A stretch of 64,000 nt of DNA from Rhineura floridana. Lineage: Eukaryota > Chordata > Lepidosauria > Squamata > Rhineuridae. The translations under genes and the position numbers were made by a program. Location: contig NC_084487.1 in NCBI RefSeq assembly GCF_030035675.1, positions 65,235,986 through 65,299,985 of the forward strand, in the 5' to 3' direction. Positions 47,986 through 64,000 of the stretch are shown piece by piece. The number at the start of each line of letters is the position of its first letter. The stretch's first letter is position 1. The notes under the pieces were generated by a model. The model was not told where the DNA came from, did no database searches, and saw only the letters and a list, made by a program, of their open reading frames with translations.

Positions 47986-48439
47986 GTGATATCATTTCTC
48001 CAGCCACACAATTTACTGTTGGTAGCATGGAAATGTTCAGTAGTGAGGATGCCACATCATGAGTTATATTATTCTATATGTTACTAGGAAGAGAAGAAAA
48101 AGGGACACGAAGCGGCTACGAAGCAGCTACAGTTCAATGTCACTTGTAATGTCTAGTTCACCCCCAAATCCCAATGAAATCAGTGAGACAAAATTTATAG
48201 TTAAAATGTTGATGTCAATGGGTTTGTGATTAACTATTGCTGGACTGCACTCAATGCATACAACATTTTTGTTATTACAATAGTATTGAACTGTACATAA
48301 GTATCATTTAATAATTTATAGTATTTATGAAGGCATATAAATAGAGTATAAACTATAACATTATTATTTTTTAAAAATTAATATTTGCTTTTAGTTCATT
48401 GAAAGAGGGGGGTTGTTTTGGCCCCTGATTTTTTTTAAA

Positions 48440-48491
48440 AAAACCAATAAATTTTATTTTTTTAAACATAGTAAGGTTTTTAGCTGTCTAT
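48440..48491 (-). other. PTPRQ: Possible short PTPRQ 3' UTR
   Basis: An AATAAA on the minus strand at 48458-48453 lies about 35 bases after the stop. It sits in a T/A-rich stretch, so a later signal could be the one used. Confidence 0.35.
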
Positions 48492-60699
<12,208 letters not shown>

Positions 60700-60984
60700 C
60701 TGTGCAGTGAGAATAATCAGTGTAATTAATTAACAATCAATATAATTAGTTACGCTTGTTTCTTATATTTGATTCAGACTATTTGATGTATATAGATCTG
60801 CTCATAGGATATGGGTCTGCACGTAGGATATCACCCATAGTTCTTTTTAAAAATGTCATTACATCTATTGATATCTTGACATAAATCGTAAGAACTCATC
60901 ACACACCCCTTTTATTATTATAGTAATTCTTCTTCCATTATATTTTTGTCCAGTTTTATTTGCCATTCCATTATACGGTAAGTA

Positions 60985-61386
60985 ATTGAAAAATGGAAAT
61001 GGGCTGTCTTCCAGTCGATTCCAGCTTATGGCTACCCTATGAATAGGGTGTTCATGGTAAGCGGTATTCAGAGGGGGTTTACCATTGCTTCTCTCTGAGT
61101 CTAGGCCTCCCCAGCTGGCTAGGGCCTGCTCAGCTTGCCACAGCTGCACAAGCCAGCCCCTTCCTTGTCCGCAACTGTCAGCTGGGGGGCAACTGGGCTC
61201 CTTGGGACTATGCAGCTTGCCCATGGCTGCACAGGTGGCAGGGCACATAACCCCTGAGCCACTCACTATGGGGGTGATCTTTAGCTGGCCCTTTATACCC
61301 AGGAGACATGAACGAGGATTTGAACTCACAGACTCTGGACTCCCAGCCAGGCTCTCCTCCCCACTGTGCTATACCAGCTTGGCAAG
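60985..61386 (-). mobile_element. Second tRNA-derived SINE family with the same tail
   Basis: Read on the minus strand, the head is AGCTGGTATAGCACAGTGGG with the B box GAGTTCAAATCC. A GC-rich body follows, and then the same tail as the element at 50.9 kb (reverse of TTATGGCTACCCTATGAATAGGG). Different head and body, shared 3' end. Confidence 0.7.
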
Positions 61387-61389
61387 TAA

Positions 61390-62800
61390 TTAATCTTTTT
61401 ATAAAACATTGTCTACAATCCCAGTCTTGTAGTATGATATGTTCATGCCTTGTGTCCTTATCTATGGTGCTTATTATTAATTAAGGACAGGGTTCTAAGA
61501 AGCACTAAGAAGACTACAAAACTTGGAGAAAAAAATCTGTATTTCTTTGTTACCATTGCAGCCTTTGTTTTTAACACATCCTTGCAGTTTACCCACTGAC
61601 AGATAATACCATAAGCTAGATGCCTTTAGTCACTTCTCTTCTGCATCTACCCAAATAGTAATAAAGTAACTGGGGTGGGAGAGAATTAAAGGTTTGAGCA
61701 GTTCTTTGTTTACCATATCTGTGTAGTAGTGATGTAATAATAACTAATATGGTTCTCCCTCACACCTTGAGGTGTGAACATAATGTCCATTTCTAGGCAA
61801 ACATATACTGAATAGAAGTCCCCTAGAATAAGTTTCAAAAGTAAACATAGGCATAACAATATGCCCTAAGAATGTACTGGAATCAGTAGCAGTCGCTAGG
61901 GTGGCACAGGCAGGGTGGCATTGGTCACCTGCCTTGCCAACACCATGTGTCACTGCTGGTTCCCGAGAAAGAAAGGGGTGAGGCAAGGGGAGCTCAGGGT
62001 GGTGCAGTGACAGGAGCTAATCAGTGCCTCCACACTTTTACCCACCCCCTCTCAAGAGCCCCCACACCTTTACCCTACCCCTCCCAAGAACCAGCAGTGG
62101 TGGTCAGTGAAGGAAGCGCTCTGCTTGTGCCATCCTGGTGACTGCTACTGACTGGAATGATACAAGTTATACAACACTGGATATGATTTTTCATGTGTAC
62201 ATGACTCACTTGTACTGTTGATAAAAAGCAAGTCTATAAACATGGAGATCCAGCTACTGTACATCAGGCCATGTTATATCACAGACCACAAGCCCTAGTT
62301 TTTATCTGTGGCAAATGAAGAGCATAGAATATGCCCTGAATAGGGATGTTGGAGGCATCTGTTGAAAATGGACTATCAAGTGAATGTGCTTCAATCCCCT
62401 ATTGAACTCCCATTATGGCATGGGAAAGCTATTCACCTTAGTTCTCTACAACAAACTTTTTTTTAAAAAAAATCCACACATTATACGTAAATTACTTTGC
62501 AAAATATGTTATTTACATATTAATTTATGTACAGGTGCCTCTTTGCTTTTTTTGTTTTTGAGGTGTTCGTTACGAAAGGCAGCTTCTATACACTGTAATC
62601 CTAATCATGTCTACTCAGAAGTATATCTCATGGAATTCAGAGAGGCTTAATCTCAAGTATGTGGGTTTAAGATTTGAGCCTTAATCTGCTTCCTATCTGA
62701 ACTTTAAAAACCAATGGAATGCATTGCTCATTATTGTTTTTTTCACATGGAAAGAAGTGATCTCTTTTGTTACCTGTGGATTTTATCTGTGCTTTTATGT
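61390..62800. other. PTPRQ intron sequence, no exon recognised
   Basis: I searched the minus strand for the KNRY-type exon that should precede the exon at 60.7 kb and found none. A diverged palindromic repeat is seen near 62.58-62.64 kb. Confidence 0.45.
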
Positions 62801-62828
62801 ATATATGTATGTATGTATGTATGTATGC
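62800..62828. repeat. (GTAT)n microsatellite
   Basis: ATGT/GTAT units, with a second short run of the same unit at 63026-63042, one either side of an L2-like tail. Confidence 0.9.
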
Positions 62829-62849
62829 TAAATATGTTTTTTATATGGT

Positions 62850-63025
62850 TTTTAACACTTTTTTAAAGTTGTTTTTTAAAAATGTTTTTAACACTGTTTT
62901 GTTTTAATATATTTTAAGATCTGTTTTTATTATGTTTTAAAGTGTTTTTAGCGCTTTGTTTGCCGCCCTGGGCTCCTGCTGAGAGGAAGGGCGGGATACA
63001 AATTAAATAATAAATAAATAATAAA
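62850..63025 (+). mobile_element. L2-like LINE 3' end
   Basis: A T-rich 3' UTR ending GCCGCCCTGGGCTCC...GGCGGGATACAAAT and a (TAAA/ATAA)n tail. It lies head-on against the minus-strand copy beginning at 63030, so the two tails meet. Confidence 0.75.
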
Positions 63026-63029
63026 TGTA

Positions 63030-64000
63030 TGTATGTATGTACGCATGTGTCCCGCCCTTCCTCCCAGCAGGAGCCCAAGGTGGCAAACAAAAGCACTGAA
63101 ACACTTTTAAACATCATAAAAACAGACTTAAACCAAATAACATTGAAACATTTTTTTAAAAAAAGCTTTGAAGACATCTTTAAAAAAAGAGGTTAAAAAC
63201 ATATTGGTTTTTTTTAAAAAAAGGTTAAAAACATATTAAAAAGAGATGGTGACTGTCTAATATTTAAGGGTAGGGAATTCCACCGGGTAGGTGCCGCCAC
63301 ACTAAAGGTCCGTTTCCTATGTTGTGCAGAACAGACCTCCTGATAAGATGGTATCTGCAGGAGGCCCCCACCTGCAGAGCACAGTGATCGACTGGGCATA
63401 TAAGGGATAAGATGGCCTTTCAGGTATCCTGGTCCCCAGCTTTGTACACCAAAACTAGGAACCTTGAACTTGGCCCGGTAGCAAACGGGTAGCCAGTGCA
63501 ATTCTTTCAGCAGCAGGATGACATCTTGGCGATACCCTGACCCAGTGAGCAGTCTCACTGCCGCATTTTGCACCAGCTGCACCTTCTGGACCAACCTCAA
63601 GTGCAGCCCCACATAGAACGCATCCAGCCTGAGGTTACCAGTGCATGGTCAACAGTGGTCAGGCTATCCCTGTCCAGAAACGGCCTCAGCTGTCTTACCA
63701 GCTGAAGCTGGTAAAAGGCCCTCCTAGCCAATGAGGTCACCTGGGCCTCTAGCAACAAAGATGGATCTAGGAGCACCCCTAGACTAAGGATTGGCTGTTT
63801 CAGGGGGAGTAAGATCCCATTCAAAGCAGGCAACTGACCAATTATCTGAACTCGGGAACTACCAACCCACAGAGCCTCCGTCTTGCTAGGATTCAGACTC
63901 AGTTTATGGCGCTCATCCAGCCCACCACCGAAGCCAGGCACTGGTCCAGGGCTTGCACGGCCTCTCCCGATTCACATGTTACAGAGAATAGAGCTGGGTA
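63030..64000 (-). mobile_element. L2-like LINE, C-terminal part and 3' end, runs off the window
   Basis: On the minus strand it codes for NPSKTEALWVGSSRVQIIGQ, LGVLLDPSLLLEAQV, and then LKELHWLPVCYRAKF and FSVAAPTRWNSLPL, the same end as the copy at 53-55 kb. Two overlapping frames (63941-63597 and 63612-63214) imply at least one frameshift. The 3' tail, with the squamate GGAGGAAGGGCGGGA-type ending, lies at about 63045-63080. Confidence 0.85.

Overview
The window looks like a piece of a squamate (lizard or snake) chromosome. Two host genes are recognised with confidence, both on the minus strand: the complete myogenic factor gene MYF6 (coding 11346-14102, three exons) and the 3' end of PTPRQ (seven coding exons seen between 60699 and 48492, running off the right edge). 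This is the conserved vertebrate order PTPRQ then MYF6. The usual next neighbour, MYF5, is not visible in the 11.3 kb on the far side of MYF6, so it must lie beyond position 1 or elsewhere. The squamate assignment rests on the repeats: CR1 and L2-like LINEs, tRNA-, 5S- and BovB-tail-like SINEs, an L1-type element, a vertebrate Ty1/copia element and many palindromic short transposons. It is an inference from repeat content, not a species identification.

Layout. 1-11 kb: repeats, CpG-rich stretches (about 640-1080, 7.7-8.3 kb, 9.25-9.97 kb), two long tetranucleotide arrays and a complete L1-type retrotransposon that carries only ORF1 (5279-7174, with perfect 17-bp target duplications). 10.7-14.25 kb: MYF6 with its 3' UTR, a 1.8-kb second intron and a TATA box. 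14.3-48.4 kb: the gene-poor interval between MYF6 and PTPRQ, which in other vertebrates carries enhancers for MYF6/MYF5. Here it is filled with a young Ty1/copia element (17369-20885), a CR1 copy, many SINEs and non-autonomous DNA transposons, plus some stretches (notably about 26.0-27.0 kb) that look single-copy and could be conserved regulatory DNA. One ORF at about 23.0-23.3 kb has splice-like borders and resembles an exon, but I cannot name it. 48.4-60.7 kb: the phosphatase-domain exons of PTPRQ; the 7.6-kb intron holds an L2-like LINE that was itself hit by an LTR element now left as a solo LTR. 60.7-64 kb: further PTPRQ intron sequence with SINEs and two L2-like copies facing each other.

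MYF6 is a bHLH transcription factor of skeletal muscle, and PTPRQ is a membrane phosphatase of inner-ear hair cells. They are neighbours by old synteny and do not act in one pathway. No operon, CRISPR array, viral gene set or other prokaryote-type system is present.
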